From positions 1 through 64,000 of the forward strand of contig JAHAAK010000002.1 in assembly GCA_018376905.1 (NCBI GenBank): a DNA stretch of 64,000 nucleotides, in the 5' to 3' direction. The position numbers and the translations under genes are program-made. Shown here one piece after another: positions 16,662 to 24,553 of this stretch (position 1 is the first letter of the stretch; every line of letters starts with the position of its first letter). Origin of the DNA: Collinsella sp. (GTDB taxonomy: Bacteria; Actinomycetota; Coriobacteriia; Coriobacteriales; Coriobacteriaceae). The notes below the pieces were generated by a model. That model saw nothing but the letters and a program-made list of their open reading frames with translations. It was not told the DNA's origin and did not search any database.

Positions 16662-18113
16662 CTACTCGACCGTATCGACCGTTGCCGCAACGTTACCGTC
16701 TGCCATGCGCACGCGGATGACGTCGCCGGGCTTAAAGGTCTTGGCGCTCGTGGCCACCCCATCATCGCTGTACGCGATGGAATAGCCGCGGGCAAGCACC
16801 TTGAGCGGCGACAGGGCATCAAGCGACGCGGCAGCTCGGCCCAGGTCGGACGCGGGCTTGCTGAGCATCGAACGTCCCTGATGCTCCAGACGGGAACTCG
16901 CAAGCGTGAGCGCATGGCGCTTGCCATCGAGCCCCGAGGTGCTTGTAACCAGACGCTCGGGCAAGCGCTCAAAGTTGGAGCGGAATGTCCCGACCGAGCG
17001 TACTATGGCGCCCGACAGGCGATCAGCAGTCAGCGCAAGCTCCGATTCGCGACGCTCAACCATAAATGTGGGGTCGTTGAGGCACGGGCGGCACGCAGCC
17101 GCATCGAGTGCATCGCCCAAGCGAGCCGAATAGGTATCCCAGGCACGGCGACCACGCTGATCGAGCATCTCCAGGTCGACCTGGGCCGACCCAATCATCG
17201 ATGCCATCGCGGCACCCAGGCGCTGATGGCGCGCCTCGAGTACATCGGCCAACTCCGTCATAGCCGGCGCCACCGATTCTGCCGCCGCCGTGGGCGTGGA
17301 GGCGCGGCGGTCGCTCACCATGTCGCAAATCGAGGTATCGGGCTCATGGCCAATGCCGGTCACCACGGGCACAGGACAAGCCGCCACCGCACGGGCAAGC
17401 TCCTCGTCGTTGAAGGTCATGAGGTCCTCGAAGGAGCCGCCGCCGCGCACCAGCAAGATGCAGTCGGGCGCTGGCGTGATGGCGGCGGCACGACGCAGGC
17501 CCTCAATAAGCTCGGCCGGCGCACCCTCGCCTTGAACCTTAGCGCCCACGCAGACGAGCTCGACGAGCGGGTTGCGACGACGCAATGTGCGCTTGACGTC
17601 GTCGATTACGGCACCCGAAAGCGAGGTAACGACCGCCACGCGGGAGCAAAACACCGGGATGCGGCGCTTACGCGCTTCGTCCATCAGGCCCTCGCGGCGT
17701 AGCTTTTCGGCCAGTTGCGCCACTTGTTGACGCAGCAGACCCTCCCCCGCCAGCGAAAACGAGCGAGCGACAAAGCTCATACGACCCGTGGGCTTATAGA
17801 GGTTGAAGCTGCCCTTAAAGCTCACCTGCATGCCGTCGCGCAGATCGAACGTGCGCTTAAGATAGGCACCCTTCCAAATGATGCAGTCAACGGCGGCCGA
17901 GTCGTCTTTAATCTGGAAGTAGCAGTGGCCGCTTCGGGCGTTGGGACCACGGAAACCCGTGACCTCGCCCAGGACACTCAGCTGCGGAATGGCATCGAGC
18001 GCACCGGCAGCGATTTCTACCGCCTGGCTCACGCTGAGCTCCTTGCGCTCCTGATCGTCCGAACCGTCGAACTCGGCGGAAACGGCATTACCGGTTAGAT
18101 TCCAGCCCGCCAC
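16662..18113 (-). CDS. xseA: Exodeoxyribonuclease VII large subunit
   Basis: About 483 residues. An N-terminal OB fold binds single-stranded DNA (LSVLGEVTGFRG then GHCYFQIKDDSAAVDCIIWK), followed by the catalytic region with VVTSLSGAVIDDV, LLVRGGGSFEDLMTFND and VVTGIGHEPDTSICD, and a long helical domain. The start is placed at GTG 18113 because AAAGGAGG lies just upstream of it; an ATG at 18140 in frame would swallow that ribosome site. It is the first gene of the xseA-xseB unit and functions in DNA repair and recombination. Confidence 0.94.
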   Translation of the reverse strand: MAGWNLTGNAVSAEFDGSDDQERKELSVSQAVEIAAGALDAIPQLSVLGEVTGFRGPNARSGHCYFQIKDDSAAVDCIIWKGAYLKRTFDLRDGMQVSFKGSFNLYKPTGRMSFVARSFSLAGEGLLRQQVAQLAEKLRREGLMDEARKRRIPVFCSRVAVVTSLSGAVIDDVKRTLRRRNPLVELVCVGAKVQGEGAPAELIEGLRRAAAITPAPDCILLVRGGGSFEDLMTFNDEELARAVAACPVPVVTGIGHEPDTSICDMVSDRRASTPTAAAESVAPAMTELADVLEARHQRLGAAMASMIGSAQVDLEMLDQRGRRAWDTYSARLGDALDAAACRPCLNDPTFMVERRESELALTADRLSGAIVRSVGTFRSNFERLPERLVTSTSGLDGKRHALTLASSRLEHQGRSMLSKPASDLGRAAASLDALSPLKVLARGYSIAYSDDGVATSAKTFKPGDVIRVRMADGNVAATVDTVE

Positions 18114-18182
18114 GCAGCCTCCTTTCGTCATCGTGCACATGGGCTCCGGCCCTGCGCAAATTTAAGTCCAACACATAGTACA

Positions 18183-18212
18183 GCGCCGCGGGGACACGAA
18201 TCCCCGCGGCGC
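18183..18212. terminator. Bidirectional-looking terminator hairpin
   Basis: A perfect 12-bp GC stem (18183-18194 with 18201-18212) separates the zinc protease gene from xseA. There is no strong T-run on either side, so it may act as a barrier or as an end-stabilising stem. Confidence 0.6.
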
Positions 18213-18228
18213 CCAACGACCCAATTTG

Positions 18229-18933
18229 TTATCGGTTGGAGTTTCTGTTGTAGCGAGCCATAAGATAGAGCAGCTGAATAATCGAGGTGAGCGCTGCGGC
18301 AACATAGGTAAGCGCGGCTGCCGTCAGGACCTTCTTGGCACCGTTGACCTGCTTGGAACTCATACCCGACTGCTCGATGTACGCCACGGCGCGTCGGCTG
18401 GCGTCAATCTCGACAGGCAGCGTAACGAGTTGGAACAGTACACTAAACGAGAAGAAGACCAACGCGAGGGATGTGAGTCCCGCGATGTTCATAAACAGGC
18501 CCAAGAGCAACACGATGGTCCAGGTGTTCTGGGTAAAGTTGACGACCGGCACGAGGGCGGTACGTACTTTCATCATGGCATAGCCGCTTTGACGCTGGGC
18601 GGCATGGCCCGCCTCGTGGCAGGCGACGGCAACGCTTGCGACCGAACCGCCCGAACGGTTGGCATCCGACAGATACAGGTTATTGTCCTGCGGGTTGTAA
18701 TGGTCGGTGAGCTCGCCAGCGACACCCTTGATACCCACGGCGCTACAACCGTTGGCATCGAGCATGCGGCGAGCGACCGTGGCACCCGTGTCGCCGTCCG
18801 AGCGAACCTTGGACCAGGTTTTGTACGTCGAGTTGATATAGTTCTGTGCGGCAAGGCCAAGCACCGTGCAGACAAGAACAACCAGCAGGTACAGAGGGTC
18901 GATACCAAAGCCGTATCCATAGTAATAAGGCAT
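18229..18933 (-). CDS. YugP-type membrane zinc metallopeptidase
   Basis: 234 residues. An N-terminal membrane helix (about residues 13-30), the zinc-binding HEAGH motif at residues 106-110 and two or three further hydrophobic segments (about 122-160 and 205-225) match the neutral zinc metallopeptidase family typified by Bacillus YugP. Such proteins are presumed to process membrane or exported proteins; substrates are unknown. GGAGGAATTCGC lies ahead of the start. It stands between RNase D and xseA without tight coupling to either. Confidence 0.88.
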   Translation of the reverse strand: MPYYYGYGFGIDPLYLLVVLVCTVLGLAAQNYINSTYKTWSKVRSDGDTGATVARRMLDANGCSAVGIKGVAGELTDHYNPQDNNLYLSDANRSGGSVASVAVACHEAGHAAQRQSGYAMMKVRTALVPVVNFTQNTWTIVLLLGLFMNIAGLTSLALVFFSFSVLFQLVTLPVEIDASRRAVAYIEQSGMSSKQVNGAKKVLTAAALTYVAAALTSIIQLLYLMARYNRNSNR

Positions 18934-18997
18934 GCGAATTCCTCCGAATCGAGTTACACGTTGGAGGCATTCTACCCACTCAGCCGGCTAGGCTTCC

Positions 18998-20131
18998 CTA
19001 TAACAGTTCAATCTTTCCGTCCTTCACGGTGAGTCCCATGTTGCCCGAGAGCAAATCGTCCAGGCGCGAGCCCACAAGCTCAAAGCGCCAGCCTTCGCGC
19101 AAGGGGCTCTGCTCGGGATGCTCAATATAGTCGGCCAGGTCATCGCGCGAGGCAATGACCGAAGTCGCCACGCCCGAGCGCTCGGCAACCAGGCGGATGA
19201 GCGCGTACATCAGGTCCGTCACGCTCTCCAACTCCGGCGAAATCTGACGGTGCCCGCGCACCATGAGCGGCAGGCGATCGTGCGGGCAGCTCGCGCCGCG
19301 CTTGATGGCCATGAGCGCACCGTCCACGTCGCGCTCCCCCAACTGATCGGTACCGCGAATGCTACGGAACTCCTCAACGCGCACGGGATTGCGCTTAACG
19401 AGCGCAAGCAGCGTGTCGTCGGACATGACCCACTTGCGCGGGATGTTACGGCGCTCGGCGCGGTCCTCACGCCAGGCGGCGAGCTCGCGCGCGATGCCCA
19501 ACTGGTGACGGCTGCACGAATTGATGCGTTTGACCTTGCGGAACGCCTCGTGTCGATCGGCGCGATAGTGCGACTCGTCAGCCAGCGGGCGCAGCTCGTC
19601 GAGCACCCAGTCCACACGGCCCAGCTCGCGCAGGCGGCTCATCATCTCGGTATAGGCGACGATCAGGTACTTGACGTCATCGATCGCATACTCAATCTGC
19701 TTATCGGTCAGCGGGCGGCGCGACCAGTCGGTCAGCGACTCGGTCTTGGGCAGCGAGACGCCGCAAAACGTCTGAACAAGCGCGCCATACGAAATCTGCT
19801 GGCGCTCGCCCAAAAAGGCAGCGGCGACCTGCGTATCGAAAATCGGTCGTGGCAGCACGCCCACGGTATGGAGCATAACCTCCATATCCTGCGAGCAGGC
19901 GTGGAAGACCTTAGTCACGCTCTCGTCTGCCATAAGCTCGGCCAGCGGCGATAGGTCGTCGATTACCAGGGGATCGACCGCGACGCTCTCGGCAGGGGTG
20001 GCAATCTGAACCAAGCACAGACGCGGATGGAATGTGCGCTCGCGCAAAAACTCGGTATCGACGGCAATCGCGTCGAACTCACGGGCGCGCTGGCAAAAGT
20101 CGAGTAGAGCCTGATGTGTGGAAATGTACAT
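18998..20131 (-). CDS. rnd: Ribonuclease D
   Basis: 377 residues. A 3'-5' exoribonuclease of the DEDD family that trims tRNA and other stable RNAs. The first metal-binding motif DTEFLRE is at residues 25-31, followed by the second (HACSQDMEVM) and third (YAIDDVKYL) motifs; the C-terminal half contains an HRDC-type helical domain. The start at 20131 (MYISTHQ) fits family starts; a frame reaches 20167 but adds residues not seen in relatives. The ribosome site is weak. Confidence 0.92.
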   Translation of the reverse strand: MYISTHQALLDFCQRAREFDAIAVDTEFLRERTFHPRLCLVQIATPAESVAVDPLVIDDLSPLAELMADESVTKVFHACSQDMEVMLHTVGVLPRPIFDTQVAAAFLGERQQISYGALVQTFCGVSLPKTESLTDWSRRPLTDKQIEYAIDDVKYLIVAYTEMMSRLRELGRVDWVLDELRPLADESHYRADRHEAFRKVKRINSCSRHQLGIARELAAWREDRAERRNIPRKWVMSDDTLLALVKRNPVRVEEFRSIRGTDQLGERDVDGALMAIKRGASCPHDRLPLMVRGHRQISPELESVTDLMYALIRLVAERSGVATSVIASRDDLADYIEHPEQSPLREGWRFELVGSRLDDLLSGNMGLTVKDGKIELL

Positions 20132-20229
20132 ATCAACCCATCGAATAAGGTTAGGCCCGAAAAACACGGGTAGGATATCGTCATTGCCTTACAACTATAC
20201 TCGGTTAGTCACAGAACGGGAACGTAAGT

Positions 20230-21147
20230 ATGCGCTGCCTTATCATCCACAACCCGGCATCGGGCCCCAGCTCAGATGAAATCTACGCATTCACGCACGC
20301 CCTCGCGCAGGGCGGCGACGAGGTCGTGATGCGTTTTATCGGCGATGGCATGGAGCCCGAGGACGCCGTGGCAGACGTGCGCGAGTTTGATCGCGTGGTC
20401 GTTTCGGGCGGCGACGGCACCGTCTCCAACGTGCTCGACCAGATGCGCGGATGCGGTGTCCCCACGCTCGTCTTCCCCTCCGGTACAGCCTGCCTGTTCT
20501 TCAACAACATCGGCAATGCCCCCGAGGCAGCGGCGCTTGCCAAGGCTTGCCGCGCCGGTCGCACGGTCAAAGTCGACATGGGCGAGCTCTTTTGGCTCGA
20601 CGAGAACGGCAACGAGAAGCGCCACGGCTTCATCATCATCGCCGGCTCGGGCTTCGACGCCGAGATCATGATGAAGGCCGCCCCCACCAAAAACGACATC
20701 GGCGAGATCGCCTACTTCCTCTCTGCACTCGCCACGCCCAACCCTACGGTAGCGCACTTTACCATTGAGCATGACGGCATTGTCGAGGAGCTCGACGGCA
20801 TCTGCTGCATGGCCGGCAATACCTCGGTCATCCAAAACGACATCAACCTGTTCCCCGACTGCCGCATGAACGATGGCATGGTCGACATTGCAGTCATCGA
20901 ACCCGTGCGCACCGTGCAGCTGCTGCCTACCGTGATCACCGCTGCGCTTGACCCCGCCGGCAAGGTACTCGGGCGCCCGCAGTTCAAGATCATCCAGACC
21001 AAGGAAGCCAAAATCACCTGCACCCCGTCGCTGGGCATGCAGTTCGATGGCGAGATTATCTCCAGCAATTCGGGCGTCTTTGGAGCCCGCGCGCTTCCGC
21101 AATGCCTCGACCTCATCGTCGACGAATTCTCCCCGCTCGGAAAATAG
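20230..21147 (+). CDS. Diacylglycerol/lipid kinase family protein (YegS/BmrU-like)
   Basis: 305 residues. The ATP-site motif SGGDGT is at residues 59-64, preceded by NPASG and followed by FPSGTACLFFNN, where diacylglycerol kinases usually have P-x-GT-x-NDFA; the C-terminal beta-sandwich with MQFDGEI is present. It probably phosphorylates a lipid or sphingoid-like substrate; the altered substrate motif makes the precise lipid uncertain. The promoter region is shared with rnd. It is followed after 9 bases by a 30-residue membrane peptide gene. Confidence 0.85.
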   Translation: MRCLIIHNPASGPSSDEIYAFTHALAQGGDEVVMRFIGDGMEPEDAVADVREFDRVVVSGGDGTVSNVLDQMRGCGVPTLVFPSGTACLFFNNIGNAPEAAALAKACRAGRTVKVDMGELFWLDENGNEKRHGFIIIAGSGFDAEIMMKAAPTKNDIGEIAYFLSALATPNPTVAHFTIEHDGIVEELDGICCMAGNTSVIQNDINLFPDCRMNDGMVDIAVIEPVRTVQLLPTVITAALDPAGKVLGRPQFKIIQTKEAKITCTPSLGMQFDGEIISSNSGVFGARALPQCLDLIVDEFSPLGK

Positions 21148-21156
21148 GAGGACCCC

Positions 21157-21249
21157 ATGAACGACAATCCCCTGATCGGCTTTATTGTCATCGTCTTGGC
21201 CATGCTCGTCGGTTACGCCATCAACGTGATTCACCGCCGGAAGAAGTAA
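21157..21249 (+). CDS. 30-residue single-pass membrane peptide
   Basis: The sequence has a strong ribosome site (AGGAGGACCCC) before ATG 21157, then MNDNPLIGF, a hydrophobic helix of about 18 residues (IVIVLAMLVGYAINVI) and a basic end HRRKK before the stop. It begins 9 bases after the lipid-kinase gene and is followed directly by a strong terminator, so it is the last gene of that transcript. The short N-out-like start, single helix and basic C-terminus fit a small regulatory membrane protein. No family is recognised. Confidence 0.7.
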   Translation: MNDNPLIGFIVIVLAMLVGYAINVIHRRKK

Positions 21250-21282
21250 ATCCACATTGGTATGATATTCATCCAGTTATCG

Positions 21283-21330
21283 ACTCTCCCGCTGTTTATG
21301 CAAATCCTAAACAGCGGGAGAGTTTTCTTT
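21283..21330 (+). terminator. Strong terminator after the lipid-kinase/small-peptide unit
   Basis: A perfect 16-bp stem (21283-21298 with 21308-21323) is followed by TTTTCTTTTT. The next 230 bases up to 21557 are AT-richer and hold no gene; they presumably contain the promoter of the C69 dipeptidase. Confidence 0.92.
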
Positions 21331-21557
21331 TTGAGCGCCGTCTAATGCTTTATTCAGCTACAGTAAATGCAGGGTGCCTTTATTTAACTAAAGCCATAAA
21401 ATGAGTATTATTATCCGTTCATCGTATATTTCCACACGCTCATCGAGTAAAAGCTGTTGTCGAGTGAATACTCTTTACACTTCCTTTAGGCTAGTAGATG
21501 TATTTATTAGCTGAAACTCCGTACGGTTTCGCGGGGTTTCAACAGTTGGGAGGGATT

Positions 21558-23360
21558 ATGAGGTTTACTCATCCTGTCAACACGCTCAAGAAGCTCGGCT
21601 GCGGCCTTGCGTTTGGAGCAGCGGCCATCATGGCCATGCCGACTTCGGCACTCGCCTGCACCCAGATCTACATGGGCAGCAAGCTCACGGCAGACGGCAA
21701 CACGTACTACGGCCGTTCCGAGGACTTCGGTCCGCGCTATGTCAAGCACTTTGGCATTGAGCCCGCACACAAGGACGGCAACGAGTACACCTCGGTCGAG
21801 TCCGGTTTTGAGTACAAGTCCAAGGGCGCAACCTACCGCTACACCTTCGTTCGCGACAACCCCTCGCAGTGGGAAGATCGCTACGACGCATATTCCGAGG
21901 CAGGCATCAACGAGAAGGGCGTCTCCTGCTCTGCCACGCTGAGCACCTCCTATAACGAGAAGGCCGAAGAGGCCGACCCCATCACCGAGGAGACTGGCAT
22001 TGGCGAATACAGCTATGCCAGCGTCATCCTGGGCGAGAGCGCCACGGCCCGCGAGGGCGTCGAGCTCATCGGCAGCCTGATCGACGAGCAGGGCGTCTGC
22101 TCCAACGACCAGATCATCATCGCCGACAGCACCGAGACCTGGTTGTTCGCCGCGCTTTCCGGCCATCAGTGGATTGCTATGAAGCTCGCCGATGACATCG
22201 CCTCGCTCAACCCCAACATCGGCAACCTCACCTATAACGTCGACCTCGATGACACCGAGAACTGTCTCCATTCCGAAGGCATCGAGTCCATGCCTAAGGA
22301 GAAGGGCTTTGCCGAGTACACCGACGGCAAGTTCGACGTCGCCAAGACCTACGGCGAGGAGATTAGCGAGGCCGGTATGCACCAGTGGTCGCGCTATATC
22401 CAGGGTCGTGATTACTTCATGGCTCCGCTTGCCGAGGGCACCGACTACGAGATCGTCAAGGACGAGCGCGAAGAGGCTCGCGCCACGACCGGCGCCCTGG
22501 TCCACGAGATGCAGCCGCTGTTCTTCCAGCCCGGCAAGTCCGACTGGAACACCTTTGAGATGATTCGTTCCTTCGCCGCTCGCGGCGAGAATGTCGTCGG
22601 CCTCAACGCCAATACCGACGGCGCCTATGCCATCGGCTCCAACCGCAACACCGAGATCCACACCTTCCAGATCCGTCAGGGCATGGACCCCGAGATCGCG
22701 GCCATTCAGTGGGAGATGCTCTCCAACGCCGAATTCTCTGTCGCCATCCCCTTCTACTCCGCACTGCTCACCGAGGTCAGCCCCTACTTCAGCGATCAGG
22801 ATGTCTCCTTCGATCACTGCGAAGAGGAAGACGTCGTGAACAACGAGGAGCCCAAGAACTCCATCAACTACGTCCTCATGGACATCAACACGCTCGCCTA
22901 TGAGAACCGCGACCACTGCGCCACCGGCGTCCGTGCCTATCTCGACGCCCTGCAGAAGGAACTCATCGAGCAGAACCTGACCGTCGACGAGGCCATGCAG
23001 GCCGAAGAAGGCACCGAGGCCCGTACCGCCCTGGCCAACAAGGCCGGCAAGGCTGCAACCAAGAACACCTATGTTAAGTGCAAGGCCATGCTCGAGGAGA
23101 TGCGCGACTACCTCAAGGAGGGCGATTTCTCCGAGGAGTTCGTCCCGAGCGACTACGATGCCGACAACGACTGCCTGGTCGAATCCATCACCTACGCCGA
23201 CGAGGCCCTTTCCGATGAGGACGTGACCGAGCCAGAGGCCGAAGAGGAAGAGGTCACCGAGGAGAAGTCCGAGGGCAACAACATGGCCGCCATGGCCGTT
23301 GGCGCCGTCGTCATCATCGGTGTCTGCGTCTACGTGATCTATCGTCGCAAGAAGGCCTAA
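21558..23360 (+). CDS. C69-family dipeptidase, exported and membrane-anchored
   Basis: 600 residues. The signal peptide (basic MRFTHPVNTLKK, hydrophobic core, TSALA) ends exactly before Cys34 in ACTQIYMG; in peptidase family C69 this cysteine becomes the N-terminal nucleophile. The catalytic domain follows (GNTYYGRSEDF, the family pattern). Near the C-terminus an acidic Glu-rich linker leads to a hydrophobic helix (about residues 572-592) and RRKKA, a membrane anchor with a cytoplasmic basic end. It is thus predicted to cleave dipeptides or short peptides at the outer face of the membrane. GGGAGGGATT precedes the start; the longer frame from 21498 lacks support. Confidence 0.9.
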   Translation: MRFTHPVNTLKKLGCGLAFGAAAIMAMPTSALACTQIYMGSKLTADGNTYYGRSEDFGPRYVKHFGIEPAHKDGNEYTSVESGFEYKSKGATYRYTFVRDNPSQWEDRYDAYSEAGINEKGVSCSATLSTSYNEKAEEADPITEETGIGEYSYASVILGESATAREGVELIGSLIDEQGVCSNDQIIIADSTETWLFAALSGHQWIAMKLADDIASLNPNIGNLTYNVDLDDTENCLHSEGIESMPKEKGFAEYTDGKFDVAKTYGEEISEAGMHQWSRYIQGRDYFMAPLAEGTDYEIVKDEREEARATTGALVHEMQPLFFQPGKSDWNTFEMIRSFAARGENVVGLNANTDGAYAIGSNRNTEIHTFQIRQGMDPEIAAIQWEMLSNAEFSVAIPFYSALLTEVSPYFSDQDVSFDHCEEEDVVNNEEPKNSINYVLMDINTLAYENRDHCATGVRAYLDALQKELIEQNLTVDEAMQAEEGTEARTALANKAGKAATKNTYVKCKAMLEEMRDYLKEGDFSEEFVPSDYDADNDCLVESITYADEALSDEDVTEPEAEEEEVTEEKSEGNNMAAMAVGAVVIIGVCVYVIYRRKKA

Positions 23361-23379
23361 GACCCTCATGTCCTAGCTG

Positions 23380-23412
23380 AGCGGGCGGGGCACATGAGTC
23401 ACCTCGCCCGCT
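23380..23412 (+). terminator. Terminator hairpin after the C69 dipeptidase
   Basis: AGCGGGCGGGG (23380-23390) pairs with CCTCGCCCGCT (23402-23412) with one mismatch. It separates the dipeptidase from the tryptophan leader. Confidence 0.65.
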
Positions 23413-23553
23413 TAACCCGCCTTTTGACCGGCGGGAAACCCGCTTGAAATCTTTTCAAAAAAGATTTCCCCGCACACACTTCGCTGTGCTATAGTGCAGC
23501 GCAACAGCAACTTGGTGCGACCGCGCCACGGCATCACGAAAGGAGCCACCAAC

Positions 23554-23622
23554 ATGAAGAACACGATGAAGTCTCTCAACAACTGGTGGTGGCGTGATGC
23601 GAATACGATCGGTCGACAGTGA
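23554..23622 (+). CDS. Tryptophan attenuator leader peptide with three consecutive Trp codons
   Basis: A 22-residue ORF preceded by AAAGGAGC: MKNTMKSLNNWWWRDANTI ending GRQ. Three TGG codons in a row in such a short ORF, followed by alternative pairings and a terminator, is the textbook layout of ribosome-mediated tryptophan attenuation. GGCGTGA (23591-23597), directly after the Trp codons, can pair with TCACGCC (23628-23634), forming the 1:2 stem. Stalling at the Trp codons would block it and favour an alternative 2:3 pairing. The regulated gene is the membrane protein at 23767. Confidence 0.88.
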   Translation: MKNTMKSLNNWWWRDANTIGRQ

Positions 23623-23657
23623 GTCCCTCACGCCTGTTTTTGCGCTCTAGGTGATTG

Positions 23658-23690
23658 AAAGGCCTCCGGTTTCGACCGGGGGCCTTTTTC
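23658..23690 (+). terminator. Attenuator terminator of the tryptophan leader
   Basis: A 13-bp stem with one G-U pair (23658-23670 with 23675-23687) capped by the stable loop TTCG and followed by TTTTT. It lies between the leader peptide and the transporter gene, the position expected for the 3:4 terminator of an attenuator. Confidence 0.9.
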
Positions 23691-23766
23691 TATCTCGAGC
23701 CCGATCGCATTCGCATCACGCGCCTCCGCTTTTCTCTTGCACTCCCCTTCCGAAAGGATTTTCACC

Positions 23767-24339
23767 ATGTCTCAGAACACCACCGCCGCCCAGCCCCGCA
23801 CCGTCCAGACCGCCGACCGCGGCAAACTCGACGTCCGTGCCCTCGTCCTGCTCGCCATCCTGCTCGCTGCCGGCTTCATCCTCAACTTCACCGTCGGCAA
23901 GGCCATCTCGGGCATCTCGGGTGGCATGATCAGCCCCGAGTTCATCATCTCGGCCTTCTGCCTCACCATCCTGGTCGTTCGCCCCAACATCGGCCAGGCG
24001 CTCGTCATTGGCCTTATCTCGGCTGCCGTGATCCAGATCACCACTACTTCGCCGTTCGTTGATTTTGCCGCCGAGGGCATCGCCGCCATGCTCATGGCCG
24101 GCATCGTCAACGCCGCCGGCAAGAACGGTCAGGTCAAGCCCGCCATCGCCATTGTCGCAACCTTCCTGACCACCTTTGTCTCCGGCGCCATCTTCATGGT
24201 CATCAAGATGGCCATGCTCGGCGTGGTAGGCGAGCTCGCCGCCGCCATGCTGCCCGTCGTCGCCATGACCGCCGTCTTTAACGCCATTCTGGTCGGCGCC
24301 CTCTACTTGCCCATCCAGAAGGCCCTGAAGCTCAACTAG
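23767..24339 (+). CDS. ECF transporter S component, probably for tryptophan
   Basis: 190 residues with about five to six membrane helices after a short polar N-terminus. Sequence features such as GMISPEFIISAFCLTILVVR and GIAAMLMAGIVNAAGK fit a small substrate-binding membrane subunit of an energy-coupling-factor transporter. The downstream double ATPase and EcfT genes complete the transporter. The Trp-rich leader and attenuator directly upstream give the substrate prediction: tryptophan or a close relative. The start at 23767 follows AAAGGATTTTCACC. I do not assign a symbol because the S-component family name is not certain. Confidence 0.85.
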   Translation: MSQNTTAAQPRTVQTADRGKLDVRALVLLAILLAAGFILNFTVGKAISGISGGMISPEFIISAFCLTILVVRPNIGQALVIGLISAAVIQITTTSPFVDFAAEGIAAMLMAGIVNAAGKNGQVKPAIAIVATFLTTFVSGAIFMVIKMAMLGVVGELAAAMLPVVAMTAVFNAILVGALYLPIQKALKLN

Positions 24340-24345
24340 CCCGTT

Positions 24346-24450
24346 CGACTTTACGAGCCACCCCATCTTGGCGTTCATTCGTCGCTCGCGTACCCAAGTA
24401 CGCTTCGCTCCTCTTTCTCGCGCCAACCTGGGGCCCCTCGTAAAGCCGTC
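24346..24450 (-). repeat. Structured palindromic repeat, copy A
   Basis: About 105 bases that fold on themselves: outer arms TTTACGAG/CTCGTAAA, a second stem CCCCATCTTGGCG / CGCCAACCTGGGG, and a central hairpin GCGTAC-CCAA-GTACGC. The same element, in opposite orientation, is at 50052-50145. The two copies keep the unpaired segments (AGAAAGAGGAGCGA and GAGCGACG) but differ in the stems by changes on both sides that preserve pairing. It lies between the S component and ATPase genes. Confidence 0.75.
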
Positions 24451-24478
24451 TCCGTGCTTCACCACCAAAGACTGTCCC

Positions 24479-24537
24479 AAACGACTAGCTTTTGGGGACG
24501 TTCTTAAACGACTAGTCATTAAAGAACGTCCCCAATG
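24479..24537. repeat. Palindrome with central GACTAGTC ahead of the ECF ATPase
   Basis: Perfect 14-base arms (24492-24505 and 24522-24535, TTGGGGACGTTCTT and its complement) flank the self-complementary GACTAGTC. AAACGACTAG also occurs just outside the left arm. It ends 16 bases before the ATPase start. There is no T-run, so it is not a normal terminator; an operator or a repetitive palindrome is more likely. Confidence 0.7.
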
Positions 24538-24553
24538 ACTATGAAAGGTATCC

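Noticed and set aside
21507..23369. Minus-strand open frame of 620 codons opposite the C69 dipeptidase
   Set aside because: Composition is dominated by Gly/Val/Leu/Asp typical of antisense frames in GC-rich genes; the plus strand has a signal peptide, catalytic Cys and ribosome site.
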